Assembly: GCA_016191815.1 (NCBI GenBank)
Contig: JACPVI010000037.1
Location: 1-64,000 of the forward strand
Direction of reading: 5' to 3'
Source of the DNA: Myxococcales bacterium
Lineage (GTDB): Bacteria; Myxococcota; Myxococcia; Myxococcales; Myxococcaceae
DNA: 64,000 bases
This document shows positions 47,854-56,688 of the stretch, piece after piece. The stretch's first letter is position 1. Each line of letters opens with the position of its first letter. The notes under the pieces were generated by a model. The model did not search any database, was not told where the DNA came from, and saw only the letters and a list, made by a program, of their open reading frames with translations. Both the position numbers and the translations under genes were made by a program.

Positions 47854-49188
47854 ATGGCCCGCGCGGCGGATGCGAGGCTTCTCGCGGCGCTCCTCTTGGC
47901 GCTCGCCTCGTCCCCCTCGCGCGCCAACACCTTCGAGATCTTCGGCTTCGGCCCGCGCGGCGAGTCGATGGCCAGCGCGCTCACCGCCGAGGCCGACGAC
48001 TACACCGCGGTCTTCTACAATCCGGCGATGCTGGTCCTGAGGAAGGACCTGAACTTCGGCTTCTCCTTCTCCTGGCACCACCTCGCGGCGGAGGTGGTGG
48101 AGACCGACCGCTCGAAGCAGTTCGCGGACCACACCTGCGACTACTGCCATCCGGCCGACGCGGTGGGCTACACCACCGGGCTGCTCTTCCCGCTGGCGGG
48201 GAAGGTGAAGAACCGGCTCGCGCTGGGCTTCGGCGCCCACGTGCCCTCCGGTCGGTTCCTGCGCGCGCTGGCCTCCGACCCCAACCGCCCCGCCTGGTAC
48301 CTCTTCAACAGCAGCCCGGAGCGCTTCGTCTTGTACGCCGGAGCGGGGCTGAGGCTGGCGGAGAACCTGACCGCGGGCGTGGGTGTCCACGCCTTGGCGG
48401 ACCTGGTGGGGCAGGGGGCAAAGGTGGAGGTGGACCTCTTCTCCAAGCGGGTGAAGCTCAGGGAGATCGACGCCCACCTCTCCAACCGGGCGGGCCCTTT
48501 GGCCGGGCTCTTCTGGGCGCCGATCCCTTCGCTTCGGTTCGGGGCGACCTTTCGCTGGGAGCTGGCGCTCTACTACCGGATCCCGGCGACGGTGGATCTC
48601 GAGGGCATCGGCACGCTCGAGCTGACGGTGGACGGAGTGACGCACTTCAGCCCGCACACCCTGGCGGCCGGCATGGCGTGGGATGTGACGCCGGACCTGA
48701 CCTTCAGCTTGGACGGCCAGTGGATGAACTGGGCCGCGGCGCCATCGCCCTATCTCAACCTCACCATCGACCTCTCCGGGAATACGCTCCAGGCGATCGG
48801 GTTGGACAAGGCGTTGGACATCACCTCGCCGACGACGCCGCCCGGCTTCTCCAACACGCTCGGAGGCAGGCTCGGGATGGAGTACCGGATCGGCGAGCGG
48901 TTCGCCGCGCGGGGAGGTGTCTTCTACCGGCCGACTCCGGTGCCCAGGCAGGACGCGCCGGAGACCAACGTGCTCGACGCCTCGGCGGTCGGGCTCACCG
49001 CGGGGATGGGGTTCAGCTTCGACGACCCGCTGGAGGTGTTCGCGCACCCGGTGAAGATTGACCTGGCGGGCCAGCACACTTTCCTTCTTCCCCGCGAGGC
49101 GAAGAAGGAGCCCACCGACCCGGTCCCGCCCTACCGCTACTCGGCCCGCGTCTACGGCCTCACCGCCGCGATCCGGTATGACTTCTAG
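47854..49188 (+). CDS. FadL/OMPP1-family outer-membrane transporter
   Basis: 444 residues from the ATG at 47854 (a GTG at 47842, overlapping the phosphatase stop, is an alternative). Signal peptide LLAALLLALASSPSRA, then a FadL-type start (GFGPRGESMASALTAEADDYTAVFYNPAML) and a beta-rich body with FSPHTLAAGMAWDVTPDLTFSLDGQWMNW and the C-terminal strand YGLTAAIRYDF. FadL proteins admit hydrophobic compounds across the outer membrane. It contains one CDYCH sequence in an early extracellular/hatch region, unusual for this family. It overlaps the next gene by 11 bases. Confidence 0.88.
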   Translation: MARAADARLLAALLLALASSPSRANTFEIFGFGPRGESMASALTAEADDYTAVFYNPAMLVLRKDLNFGFSFSWHHLAAEVVETDRSKQFADHTCDYCHPADAVGYTTGLLFPLAGKVKNRLALGFGAHVPSGRFLRALASDPNRPAWYLFNSSPERFVLYAGAGLRLAENLTAGVGVHALADLVGQGAKVEVDLFSKRVKLREIDAHLSNRAGPLAGLFWAPIPSLRFGATFRWELALYYRIPATVDLEGIGTLELTVDGVTHFSPHTLAAGMAWDVTPDLTFSLDGQWMNWAAAPSPYLNLTIDLSGNTLQAIGLDKALDITSPTTPPGFSNTLGGRLGMEYRIGERFAARGGVFYRPTPVPRQDAPETNVLDASAVGLTAGMGFSFDDPLEVFAHPVKIDLAGQHTFLLPREAKKEPTDPVPPYRYSARVYGLTAAIRYDF

Positions 49189-52174
49189 GGCGCGCAGCTG
49201 GCTCATCCTCGCCGCGGGCGCCTCGCTGCTCGTGGCCGGGGCCGCGATCTTGTGGCCCAGCCCGCCGCCGATGGTCTCCTTGGAGCCCGCGCCCGGGCAG
49301 GTCCCTCCCGCCGCCGAGCTGCCGGACTTCCAGCGGGTGGAGGTCGCCGCCGGCGAACAAAAGGGCCTCACCCTCACCGGAACGGTATTCGATCCGCTCG
49401 GCCGCCCCGTGTCCGGCGCCGACGTCTTCCTCGCCTCCAGCGCCCAGCAAAGCCTCACCACCGTGCGCTGCGGCGAGTGCGGCGAGCTTTTGCTCTCCTG
49501 CATCGCGCCCGAGAGCGCCCTCACCGTGGCCGAGCTGTTGCGCAGGGGGCGCGGGCTGCTTGCGCCCGCGGCCTCCACGCGCTCCGATGAGCAGGGACGC
49601 TTTCGCTTCGAGCGGCTGGCCGGCGTCTCCTTCACCGTCTGGGCGCGTTCCAGCGGCCTGGGCGAGGCGGTGCGGGAGCGCGCTGCCCCCGGCGAGCCGG
49701 TGGAGCTTTTCCTTCCTCCGCTTCGGACCATCGCAGGCCGGCTCGAGGACGAGCGCGGCCGGCCGGTGGGCCAGGGGGCGGTGCGGGCCGTCTCCCGGCG
49801 GCTGGCCTCGCTGCACGAGGCCACCTCAGACGCCCGGGGCTACTTCGAGATCCGTGGGCTCGGCGAGGGCCCCTTCTTCGTGCTCGCCGAGGCCGAGGGC
49901 TATCTGCCCTCCGTCGCCTGGGAGGTCGAAGCCGGCCCGAAGCCGGTTCACCTCACCCTCGCCCCGGCCAGGAGCCTCGAGGTGGAGGTGCGCTCCGCGG
50001 GCAGCCCCGTCGACGCCCGGGTGCGTCTGTCCGGAAGCCACCTCTCTCGCGAGGCGATCGCCCAGGGGGGCCTGGCCCGCTTCGGCGGCCTCTATCCGGA
50101 CCAGCTGGTGGTCTCCGCCACCTTCAAGGAGCTTTCCGCCACGCCGCGGGTGGTGACCTTGGACCAGCCGCTCACCCGGGTCTCGCTCGAGCTTTCCGCC
50201 GGAGGAGTCCTCCACGTCAGCGTGGTCGACGAAGGCGGCGAGCCGGTGCCCGATCCGGAGCTGGCGCTCGCCACCCACGAGGGCGAAGTGGTGCAGAAGC
50301 GCAAGGGGCGCCAAGGAGAGGTGCAGAGCTTCGGGCCGCTCGGCGAGGGCGACTACCTCTTGCGGGGAAGCGCGAACGGCTTCAAGCCCTCGGAGCTGCC
50401 GGTGTCCCTCCGCGCCGGCTCGCAGAGCGTCGAGCTGACGTTGGAGCGCGGCACGGTCATCTCCGGCCGCGTGCTCGACGAGTACGGCCGGCCTGCGCCG
50501 GGCATCTCCATCCTGGTGACGCCCACCGGGGACAGCGTGCTCGCCGACGGGGAGGGGCGCTTCACCGCGCAGGTGCCCTCGCCCGGCCTCTACCAGCTCC
50601 ACGCCCACCACTCCGACTGGGGAGGAGGCCTGCTGCAGGTCACCGCTCCGGCGAGGGGCGTGGAGCTGCACCTCGAGCCGCGCGCGGGCGCCCACGTCAC
50701 CGTCCTCGCGGAGGGCCGCCGCGTCGAGGGCGCCCACGTGGTGCTGTTCATCGAGCGCGAGGGCTCCTTCCGCAGCGACCGGCCCTCCGGCTCGGACGGG
50801 GTGGTGCTGATGCGCGGAATGCCGGCCGGGACCTACTGGCTGGTGGCGTCCCACGCCGAGTACCTCCCCTCAGAGCGGCAGAAGCTCTCCATCGGAGAGG
50901 GTCAGCTCGTCCGGGTGACCGCGGAGCTGAGGGCCGGCGCCTCTGTCTTTGGCGAGGTGGTCGACACGCACGGCGCCCCGGTGCCCACCGTGGCGCTGTC
51001 GGTCGTCCCGCGCGGCGCCGAGCCCACCGTGAGCGATGGGGTGGGCCGGTTCGAGATCCGCGCGCTCCGCCCCGGGCTCACCTACCGGGTCGAGGCGAGG
51101 CACCCCAGGTTCGAGCAACAGGATCGCGTGCTCGCCCAGGCCGGAGGTCCCCCGGCCCGGGTGGTGCTCAAGCGGAGGGATCTCTTCCGCGGCCGGGTGC
51201 TGAGCGAAGACGGGACGCCCCTCAAGCGGTTCCGGGTGGATGACCACGCGGTGGACAGCGCCGATGGGCGCTTCGAGCTGCCGCTCTCCTCCATCGAGGA
51301 CCGGGTCATCTTCGTGGTCCAGGCGCCCGGCCACGAGCCGCTGATGGTAGACCAGCCGGCGACGCCCGACCTGGGAAACCTCTACCTCAAGCGCGCGCCC
51401 GAGTTGACCGGGGTGGTCCGCGAGTCCTCGGGGATTCCGGTGACCGACGCCGTGGTGAGCTGCGACGTCTGCGAGGAGTCGGTCCTCTCCGGCGCCGACG
51501 GCCGCTTCCGCCTCTCCCGGCCCCCGTACGTCGCCGCCTTCCTCGTCCTCGCGCGCAAGGGGAGGCTCTTCGGCAGCCGCCAGGTTTCGGCCGGCACCGG
51601 CGGGCCGATCGAGCTGCGCTTGGTTCCCGCGGTGCGGCTCAGCGGAGCCGCCTACCTGCCGGAGGGGCGGCCGGCCGCGGGAGTGGAGATCGAGGGCGTC
51701 AACCTGGAGCGCTCCGAGCCGGTCTCCGCGGTGACGTCGCAAGAGGGCCGCTACTCGATGGAGGTCGCCGAGGGCAACTACCGCTTCACCCTCGGAGCTG
51801 GGCCTGCCGGACAGCTCCCGCGCCACGGGGAGGCGACTGCGGTGGTGGCCGAGGTGCGCGGCGCGGAGGCGGTGCTCAACCTGGGGCCCGCGCCGGGAAC
51901 TGCATCGCTCGCGGTCCGGCTGAGGCCGATGCCCGGCTACGCGCTATGGGCGGTGCGGGGCGAGCTGGCGCAGGTGGGGAATCCTCCGATCGAGCTGTTC
52001 CGCGCGCCGTTCGCGCTGCTCCGCTACCAGCCCCCCGCTCTGGTGACGCTCCAGGGGCTCACCCCGGGGCGCTACAGCCTGGTCTATTCGGCGTTCCACA
52101 CCGAGACGCCTTCTGGACCGCTGGTGCTCTTGGTGGACGTTCCCGCCCAGGGCGAGATCGTCCTCGCGAAGTGA
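49178..52174 (+). CDS. Giant envelope protein with many carboxypeptidase-regulatory-like (CarboxypepD_reg) repeats
   Basis: 998 residues from the ATG at 49178. The N-terminal anchor (SWLILAAGASLLVAGAAILW) is followed by roughly ten Ig-like/transthyretin-like modules of about 80-90 residues with G.V.D..G.PV.(G/D)A.V....DA.G.F....L..G.Y.L.A....Y patterns (for example GTVFDPLGRPVSGADVFL, GRVLDEYGRPAPGISILV, GEVVDTHGAPVPTVALSV). Two modules carry insertions with cysteine pairs: CGECGELLLSC near residue 93 and CDVCEES near residue 765. Single-span periplasmic or surface protein, probably binding or structural. Cotranscribed with the FadL-like gene. Confidence 0.85.
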   Translation: MTSRARSWLILAAGASLLVAGAAILWPSPPPMVSLEPAPGQVPPAAELPDFQRVEVAAGEQKGLTLTGTVFDPLGRPVSGADVFLASSAQQSLTTVRCGECGELLLSCIAPESALTVAELLRRGRGLLAPAASTRSDEQGRFRFERLAGVSFTVWARSSGLGEAVRERAAPGEPVELFLPPLRTIAGRLEDERGRPVGQGAVRAVSRRLASLHEATSDARGYFEIRGLGEGPFFVLAEAEGYLPSVAWEVEAGPKPVHLTLAPARSLEVEVRSAGSPVDARVRLSGSHLSREAIAQGGLARFGGLYPDQLVVSATFKELSATPRVVTLDQPLTRVSLELSAGGVLHVSVVDEGGEPVPDPELALATHEGEVVQKRKGRQGEVQSFGPLGEGDYLLRGSANGFKPSELPVSLRAGSQSVELTLERGTVISGRVLDEYGRPAPGISILVTPTGDSVLADGEGRFTAQVPSPGLYQLHAHHSDWGGGLLQVTAPARGVELHLEPRAGAHVTVLAEGRRVEGAHVVLFIEREGSFRSDRPSGSDGVVLMRGMPAGTYWLVASHAEYLPSERQKLSIGEGQLVRVTAELRAGASVFGEVVDTHGAPVPTVALSVVPRGAEPTVSDGVGRFEIRALRPGLTYRVEARHPRFEQQDRVLAQAGGPPARVVLKRRDLFRGRVLSEDGTPLKRFRVDDHAVDSADGRFELPLSSIEDRVIFVVQAPGHEPLMVDQPATPDLGNLYLKRAPELTGVVRESSGIPVTDAVVSCDVCEESVLSGADGRFRLSRPPYVAAFLVLARKGRLFGSRQVSAGTGGPIELRLVPAVRLSGAAYLPEGRPAAGVEIEGVNLERSEPVSAVTSQEGRYSMEVAEGNYRFTLGAGPAGQLPRHGEATAVVAEVRGAEAVLNLGPAPGTASLAVRLRPMPGYALWAVRGELAQVGNPPIELFRAPFALLRYQPPALVTLQGLTPGRYSLVYSAFHTETPSGPLVLLVDVPAQGEIVLAK

Positions 52175-52220
52175 GTGGGTCCGGCTTGCCGAAGTGGAGC
52201 TTCGGGTACAGCATGCCGGC

Positions 52221-53453
52221 ATGGATCGCGGTTGGCTGAGAGGTCGGCGGGTTGCCCTCGGAGTGGGTGGCGGAATTGCAGCCTACAAGTCCTGCGAGCT
52301 GGTCCGGGAGCTGGGCCGGGCGGGCGCGGCGGTGCGGGTGGCGATGACCGAGGCCGCCCGGCAGTTCGTCACCCCGCTCACCTTCCAGAGCCTCTCCGGT
52401 CACCCGGTGCTCACCAACTACTTCGAGGCCGGCCAGGAGGCGAGCTACGGGCACCTGGACCTGGCGCGATGGGCCGAGGCGTATCTTTTGGCTCCGGCCA
52501 CGGCGGATCTGATCGCCAGGATCCGCGCCGGCACGGCCAACGACGCGGTGACCACCTCGCTGCTCGCGTTCCGCGGCCCGGTGCTGCTCGCGCCGGCGAT
52601 GAACACCGCGATGTGGGAGAACCCCATCACCCAGGCGAACCTGGCGGCGCTGCTCGCCGACCGGAGGTACCGGTGCGTCGGGCCGGGAACCGGTCCGCTC
52701 GCCGATGGAGAGGTGGGTCCGGGGCGGCTGGCCGAGGTGGAGGAGATCGTCGTCGCCGCCGCGGGGCTCGGGGCAGGGGGAGAGCTCTTCGGGAAGAGGG
52801 TGCTGATCACCGCAGGGCCCACCCGGGAGGCGATCGATCCGGTGCGGTTCATCTCCAACCCGTCAAGCGGGAAGATGGGCCTGGCGCTCGCGGAGGTGGC
52901 GAGGGCCCGCGGCGCAGAGGTGACGGTGGTGCTGGGGCCGATCGGCGCCGCGCCTCCGGCCGGGCTCGAGGTGGTGGAGGTCACCACCGCCGAGGAGATG
53001 GCGCGCGAGGTGCTGGCACGGATCGACGGCGCCGACGTGCTGATCGCCGCCGCCGCGGTGGGCGATTGGCGCCCGGAGTCGGTGTCGCCGCGCAAGCTCA
53101 AGAAGTCGGAGGCCCCGCCCAAGCTGGTGCTGGTGCGCACGCCGGACGGCCTCGCCGAGGCATCCCGCAAGGTGAAGGGACGCGCCCGCCGGCCGGTGCT
53201 GATCGGCTTCGCGGCGGAGACCGAGCGGGTGATGGAGAACGCGCAGCAGAAGCTCCTCGCCAAGGAGCTCGACGCGATCGTCGCCAACGAGGTGGGTGCC
53301 GCCGGGGCGGGGTTCGGCGCGGACGCCAACCGGGTGACGATCCTCTCGCGCGCCGGCGAGCGGCGGGACCTCGCGGGGAGCAAGCGCGAGGTGGCGGAGG
53401 CCATCTGGAGCTTCGTGGTAGAGAAGCTGCTCCCGGTGCGCGAGCCGGCCTGA
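52221..53453 (+). CDS. coaBC: CoaBC, phosphopantothenoylcysteine synthetase/decarboxylase
   Basis: 410 residues from the ATG at 52221 (a GTG 9 codons earlier is possible). The CoaC flavoprotein half has GVGGGIAAYKSCELVREL, LAPATADLIARIRAG and PAMNTAMWENPIT. The CoaB half has GKRVLITAGPTREAIDPVRFISNPSSGKMG, AAVGDWRPESV and GFAAETE. It makes 4'-phosphopantetheine from 4'-phosphopantothenate and cysteine in CoA synthesis. Odd: the segment equivalent to the E. coli ACGDVGPGRM active-site loop reads LADGEVGPGRL, so the catalytic cysteine position is Asp. Confidence 0.95.
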   Translation: MDRGWLRGRRVALGVGGGIAAYKSCELVRELGRAGAAVRVAMTEAARQFVTPLTFQSLSGHPVLTNYFEAGQEASYGHLDLARWAEAYLLAPATADLIARIRAGTANDAVTTSLLAFRGPVLLAPAMNTAMWENPITQANLAALLADRRYRCVGPGTGPLADGEVGPGRLAEVEEIVVAAAGLGAGGELFGKRVLITAGPTREAIDPVRFISNPSSGKMGLALAEVARARGAEVTVVLGPIGAAPPAGLEVVEVTTAEEMAREVLARIDGADVLIAAAAVGDWRPESVSPRKLKKSEAPPKLVLVRTPDGLAEASRKVKGRARRPVLIGFAAETERVMENAQQKLLAKELDAIVANEVGAAGAGFGADANRVTILSRAGERRDLAGSKREVAEAIWSFVVEKLLPVREPA

Positions 53454-53598
53454 GGGCGGCGTTCGCCACCTCGTTGCCGGTTTGGGCCACCGTGGCGATC
53501 GTCGCCACCGGAGTGAGTCTGGGGGTCGAGGCGGCCATCTCCTGGTGCCCGCTCAAGGCGACGCTCGGCCTGGGCAAGCGCTACCACAGCTCGTGAGC

Positions 53599-54543
53599 TC
53601 AGCGCAGCGCTGAGCGGGTCCTCGCCGCCTCCGGCACCTCCGGCAGCTCCAGCCGCCCGAGGATGGCCCGCCGGAACGCGGGGCGCGCCGACCGCACCAC
53701 CTCGTCGGCCTGCTTCTCGGTGAGGTCCTTGCGATCGCGGAGCCGCGAGCGGAGCTGGCGTGCGAGCTGGAGGTTCCTCGCTCCGGTGGGATCCGCCTGC
53801 ACGCACTCGGCCTCCGGGCCGCGGCGGATCGCCTCCACCAGGTGCGCCACCGCGAGCTTCTGGCACTCGCGGATCTCCTCCGCGTGCAGCGAGAGATCGC
53901 GCTCCCCGGCCACCACCCCGCTCACCCGCTGCCAATTCTCCAGGCACGCCGCCCGCAAGTAGCTCCCGAACAGGCGCCGCGAGATGGAGAAGGGGAGGAC
54001 CTGGCTCTCGGAGAGCACCTCCTGGAGGTGGAGATCATGGGCGCGGTACTCGGCCTTGGTCACCTCCCGGGCCAGCTTCCAGAGGTCGGCGGACTGCCGC
54101 TGGTCGAAGCGCAGCTCCCAGTAGGCGTGTCCCGAGCCGCGGCGGCGGAAGGCCTGCACCGTCTTGTAGGGGACGTAGTAGTTGTGCGCCACCGTGTCGC
54201 AGGCGAGATGGCCGAGGAAGCCGAGCGAGAACGCCTTCTGCGCGTCGTTCCGTGCCCGCTCCAGCACCCGGAAGCCGATCAGCCAGTTGTGGCAGTGCAC
54301 CGCGTACTTGGCGAGGTTCTTCCCCACCACGATGTCCGCCGCCACCGAGCCGTAGAGGAACTCCCCCGAGTGGTTGACCAGGAGCGACCGCGTCCCCGCG
54401 GTGAACAGCGAAAGGGAGTCCAGCGCCGCGGAGGAGAATTGCAGGTGAGCCAGCGGGCCAAAGGCGAAGGCGTCGGCCGGCCACAGGAGCGCCGCCAGGC
54501 CGGCGAGGGCTGCGAGGGAAAAGAGGGACGCCGGACTCTTCAT
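53599..54543 (-). CDS. Zinc-dependent phospholipase C-like exported protein
   Basis: 314 residues from the ATG at 54543, with a signal peptide ending ADAFAFG (LFSLAALAGLAALLWPADAFA). The mature start FGPLAHLQFSSAAL and SLGFLGHLACDTVAHNYYVPY place His and Asp residues as in the zinc-dependent phospholipase C family (PF00882), where these coordinate zinc. The C-terminal half is helical and charged (LRDRKDLTEKQADEVVRSARPAFRR). Probable exported hydrolase acting on phospholipids or other phosphodiesters; the substrate is not inferable. Convergent with coaBC. Confidence 0.8.
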   Translation of the reverse strand: MKSPASLFSLAALAGLAALLWPADAFAFGPLAHLQFSSAALDSLSLFTAGTRSLLVNHSGEFLYGSVAADIVVGKNLAKYAVHCHNWLIGFRVLERARNDAQKAFSLGFLGHLACDTVAHNYYVPYKTVQAFRRRGSGHAYWELRFDQRQSADLWKLAREVTKAEYRAHDLHLQEVLSESQVLPFSISRRLFGSYLRAACLENWQRVSGVVAGERDLSLHAEEIRECQKLAVAHLVEAIRRGPEAECVQADPTGARNLQLARQLRSRLRDRKDLTEKQADEVVRSARPAFRRAILGRLELPEVPEAARTRSALR

Positions 54544-54612
54544 TGAACCCCGCCCCAAAGAGCGTCTAAAAGGCTAGCGGCTCAGCGAACCCGCGGTAAA
54601 GCCGCACGGGCA

Positions 54613-55500
54613 ATGTCGACTCCCACCGAACCCCACACGCCCGCCTCGGAGCTCGCCTCGATCGCCGCGGAGCTTCGCCGGCACCTCGCGTGGCAGGAGT
54701 CCAGCGGGCAGCGGCAAATCCTCGCGGACGCGGCCAGCCTCCCTCGGGCCGGGACTCCCAGAGCGGAGCGCAAGGCGCAACCTCCTCATCCCGCGTCCAG
54801 CGCGAGGCCCCCTGCGAGCAGGGTCGCTCCGCGCGCCGCACCGTCAGATCCGGCCCCGCTGTTCTCCCCCGGCCAGGCGAGCCTGGGGCTGATCCCGCAG
54901 GAGCCTCCCGCGGAGGCGCCGCGGCAGACGCTGGACGAGGTGCGGCGAGAGCTGGGCGACTGCTCCCGCTGCAAGCTCGGGCCCGGCCGGACCAACCTGG
55001 TCTTCGGGGTGGGAAACCCGAAGGCCCCGCTGGTCTTCGTGGGCGAAGGGCCGGGCGCCGACGAGGACGCCCAGGGAATTCCCTTCGTGGGGAAGGCCGG
55101 CCAGCTCCTCACCAAGATGATCGAGGCGATGGGCTTCCGTCGCGACGACGTCTACATCTGCAACGTGGTGAAGTGCCGACCCCCCGGGAACCGGAATCCC
55201 GAGCCCGACGAGATCGAAGCCTGCGAGCCCTTCCTCAAGGCCCAGCTCCGGGCGATTCGCCCAAAGGCCATCGTGGCACTTGGAAAGTTCGCGGCGCAGA
55301 CGCTCCTTCGCGATCCCACACCCATCACCCGCTTGCGTGGGGTGTGGCGGACCTACGACGGCACTCCGCTGATGCCCACCTTCCATCCGGCGTACCTCCT
55401 TCGCCAGCCGGGAGAGAAGCGGGTCGCCTGGGCGGACCTTCAAGAAGTGATGCGCTTCTTCGGGCTTGCGCCAAAGGGCGCCAAGGGTCCGGGGCGATGA
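54613..55500 (+). CDS. Family 4 uracil-DNA glycosylase (FeS type)
   Basis: 295 residues. The N-terminal 95 residues are a poorly conserved Pro/Ala-rich extension. The catalytic domain starts ELGDCSRCKLGPGRTNLVFGVGNP with the first two Fe-S cysteines, then motif GEGPGADEDAQGIPFVGKAGQLL, then YICNVVKCRPPGNRNPEPDEIEACEPFL with the other cysteines, and the HPAYLLRQP motif. It removes uracil from deaminated DNA. The long N-terminal extension is typical of deltaproteobacterial versions. Overlaps the esterase gene by 4 bases. Confidence 0.94.
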   Translation: MSTPTEPHTPASELASIAAELRRHLAWQESSGQRQILADAASLPRAGTPRAERKAQPPHPASSARPPASRVAPRAAPSDPAPLFSPGQASLGLIPQEPPAEAPRQTLDEVRRELGDCSRCKLGPGRTNLVFGVGNPKAPLVFVGEGPGADEDAQGIPFVGKAGQLLTKMIEAMGFRRDDVYICNVVKCRPPGNRNPEPDEIEACEPFLKAQLRAIRPKAIVALGKFAAQTLLRDPTPITRLRGVWRTYDGTPLMPTFHPAYLLRQPGEKRVAWADLQEVMRFFGLAPKGAKGPGR

Positions 55501-56504
55501 AGGGAGAGGTCGAAGTCCGGGAGATCCACTCGCCCGCGCTGGAGCGAAACCCGCTCGGCGACCCCCCAGTGCGAAGGACGCCGATCTACCTCCCGCCCGG
55601 GTACCGGAGTGGGCGCGAGCGGTACCCGGCGATCTACTTTCTCCACGGCTTCTCCGGGAGCGGCGCCTCCTGGCTCAACAGCTCGGCGTTCACCCCCAAC
55701 GTCCCCGAGCGGGTGGACCGGCTGATCGCCTCCGGCGCGGTGCCGCCCTTCATCGCGGTGTTCGTCGACGGCTGGACCGCGCTGGGCGGGAGCCAGTGGA
55801 TCAACAGCCAAGCCATCGGGCGCTACCGCGACTATCTCGCCCAGGAGGTGGTCGGCTGGGTGGACCGCGAGCTGAGGACGATTCCGAAGGCCGCCGCGCG
55901 CGCGGTGATCGGCAAGAGCTCCGGAGGCTACGGCGCGCTGGTGATGGGCCGCCACCATCCCGACGTCTTCGCCCACCTCGGTTGCCACTCGGGCGACGCC
56001 TGCTTCGAGTACTGCTACCTCGCCGATCTCCCCAAGGCTGCGTCGGCGCTGCTCAAGGCCGGCGGGCCGAAGGCCTGGTTCGACGATTTCGTCCGCCGCG
56101 CCGCCGAGACCAAGGCGAGGGGAGAAGACCACGCGGTCATCGGGGTGCTGGCGATGTCCGCCGCCTACTCGCCGAACGGGGGCGAGGCTCTGGGGCTCGA
56201 GCTGCCTTTCGAGCCCGAGACCGCCCGCCTCCGCCCGGAGGTGTGGAGCCGGTGGCTGGAGCACGATCCGGTGCGATTCGTGCCGCGGCACCTCGACGCC
56301 TTCCGGAAGCTCTCCAGCGTCTTCATCGACTGCGGGACCCGCGACGAGTACTCCTTGCGCTGGGGCGCCAGGATGATCGCCGAGGAGTTGCGCTCGGCCG
56401 GGGTGGACGTCCTCCACGAGGAGTTCGAGGACGGGCACACCGGCATCAACTACCGCTACGACCGATCGGTGGGCCACCTTGCCCCGCGGCTGGCGAGGGG
56501 TTGA
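55497..56504 (+). CDS. Alpha/beta-hydrolase esterase (putative esterase/EstD-like)
   Basis: 335 residues from the ATG at 55497 (ATGA overlap with the glycosylase stop). Esterase-family pattern: TPIYLPPGYRSGRERYPAIYFLHGFSGSGASW, FVDGWTALGGSQWINS, nucleophile Ser in GKSSGGYGALVMGRHHPDVF, and EFEDGHTGINYRYDRS with the catalytic His. Cytoplasmic, no signal. The DEYSLRWGARMIAEELR segment likely holds the catalytic acid (CGTRDEYSL). The substrate is an ester or thioester of unknown nature. Confidence 0.88.
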   Translation: MKGEVEVREIHSPALERNPLGDPPVRRTPIYLPPGYRSGRERYPAIYFLHGFSGSGASWLNSSAFTPNVPERVDRLIASGAVPPFIAVFVDGWTALGGSQWINSQAIGRYRDYLAQEVVGWVDRELRTIPKAAARAVIGKSSGGYGALVMGRHHPDVFAHLGCHSGDACFEYCYLADLPKAASALLKAGGPKAWFDDFVRRAAETKARGEDHAVIGVLAMSAAYSPNGGEALGLELPFEPETARLRPEVWSRWLEHDPVRFVPRHLDAFRKLSSVFIDCGTRDEYSLRWGARMIAEELRSAGVDVLHEEFEDGHTGINYRYDRSVGHLAPRLARG

Positions 56505-56507
56505 CAA

Positions 56508-56621
56508 GTGCGCTGCCCCGACGTGCGGCGCAGAAATGGCCGGGGAGCAGTGCGGCGGCTCGCCTCCGGCGGCATGGGCACCGTCTACCGGATTGGCGAC
56601 CCAGTTCCTCTTCCTAACTGA
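56508..56621 (+). pseudogene. Remnant of a serine/threonine protein kinase N-terminus
   Basis: A 37-codon frame that starts VRCPDV and contains RRLASGGMGTVYRIGDP, the glycine-rich nucleotide loop of bacterial Ser/Thr kinases, then ends at a stop after VPLPN. In a neighbouring frame the same bases encode KCAAPTCGAEMAGEQCGG, like the zinc-ribbon start common in myxobacterial kinases. This suggests that a frameshifted and truncated kinase gene lay here. The rest of the kinase is absent. Confidence 0.55.
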
Positions 56622-56688
56622 GGTGGTGTCCTTCCACTGGGCGAGGAGTCGGGGGAGCAACTTTCCTGCTTCTTGGTAGAAGACGCCC

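Noticed and set aside
53474-53596. 40-codon frame (TTG start) after coaBC with a hydrophobic stretch
   Set aside because: Codon use looks coding, but there is no ribosome site or recognised family; it may be a remnant.
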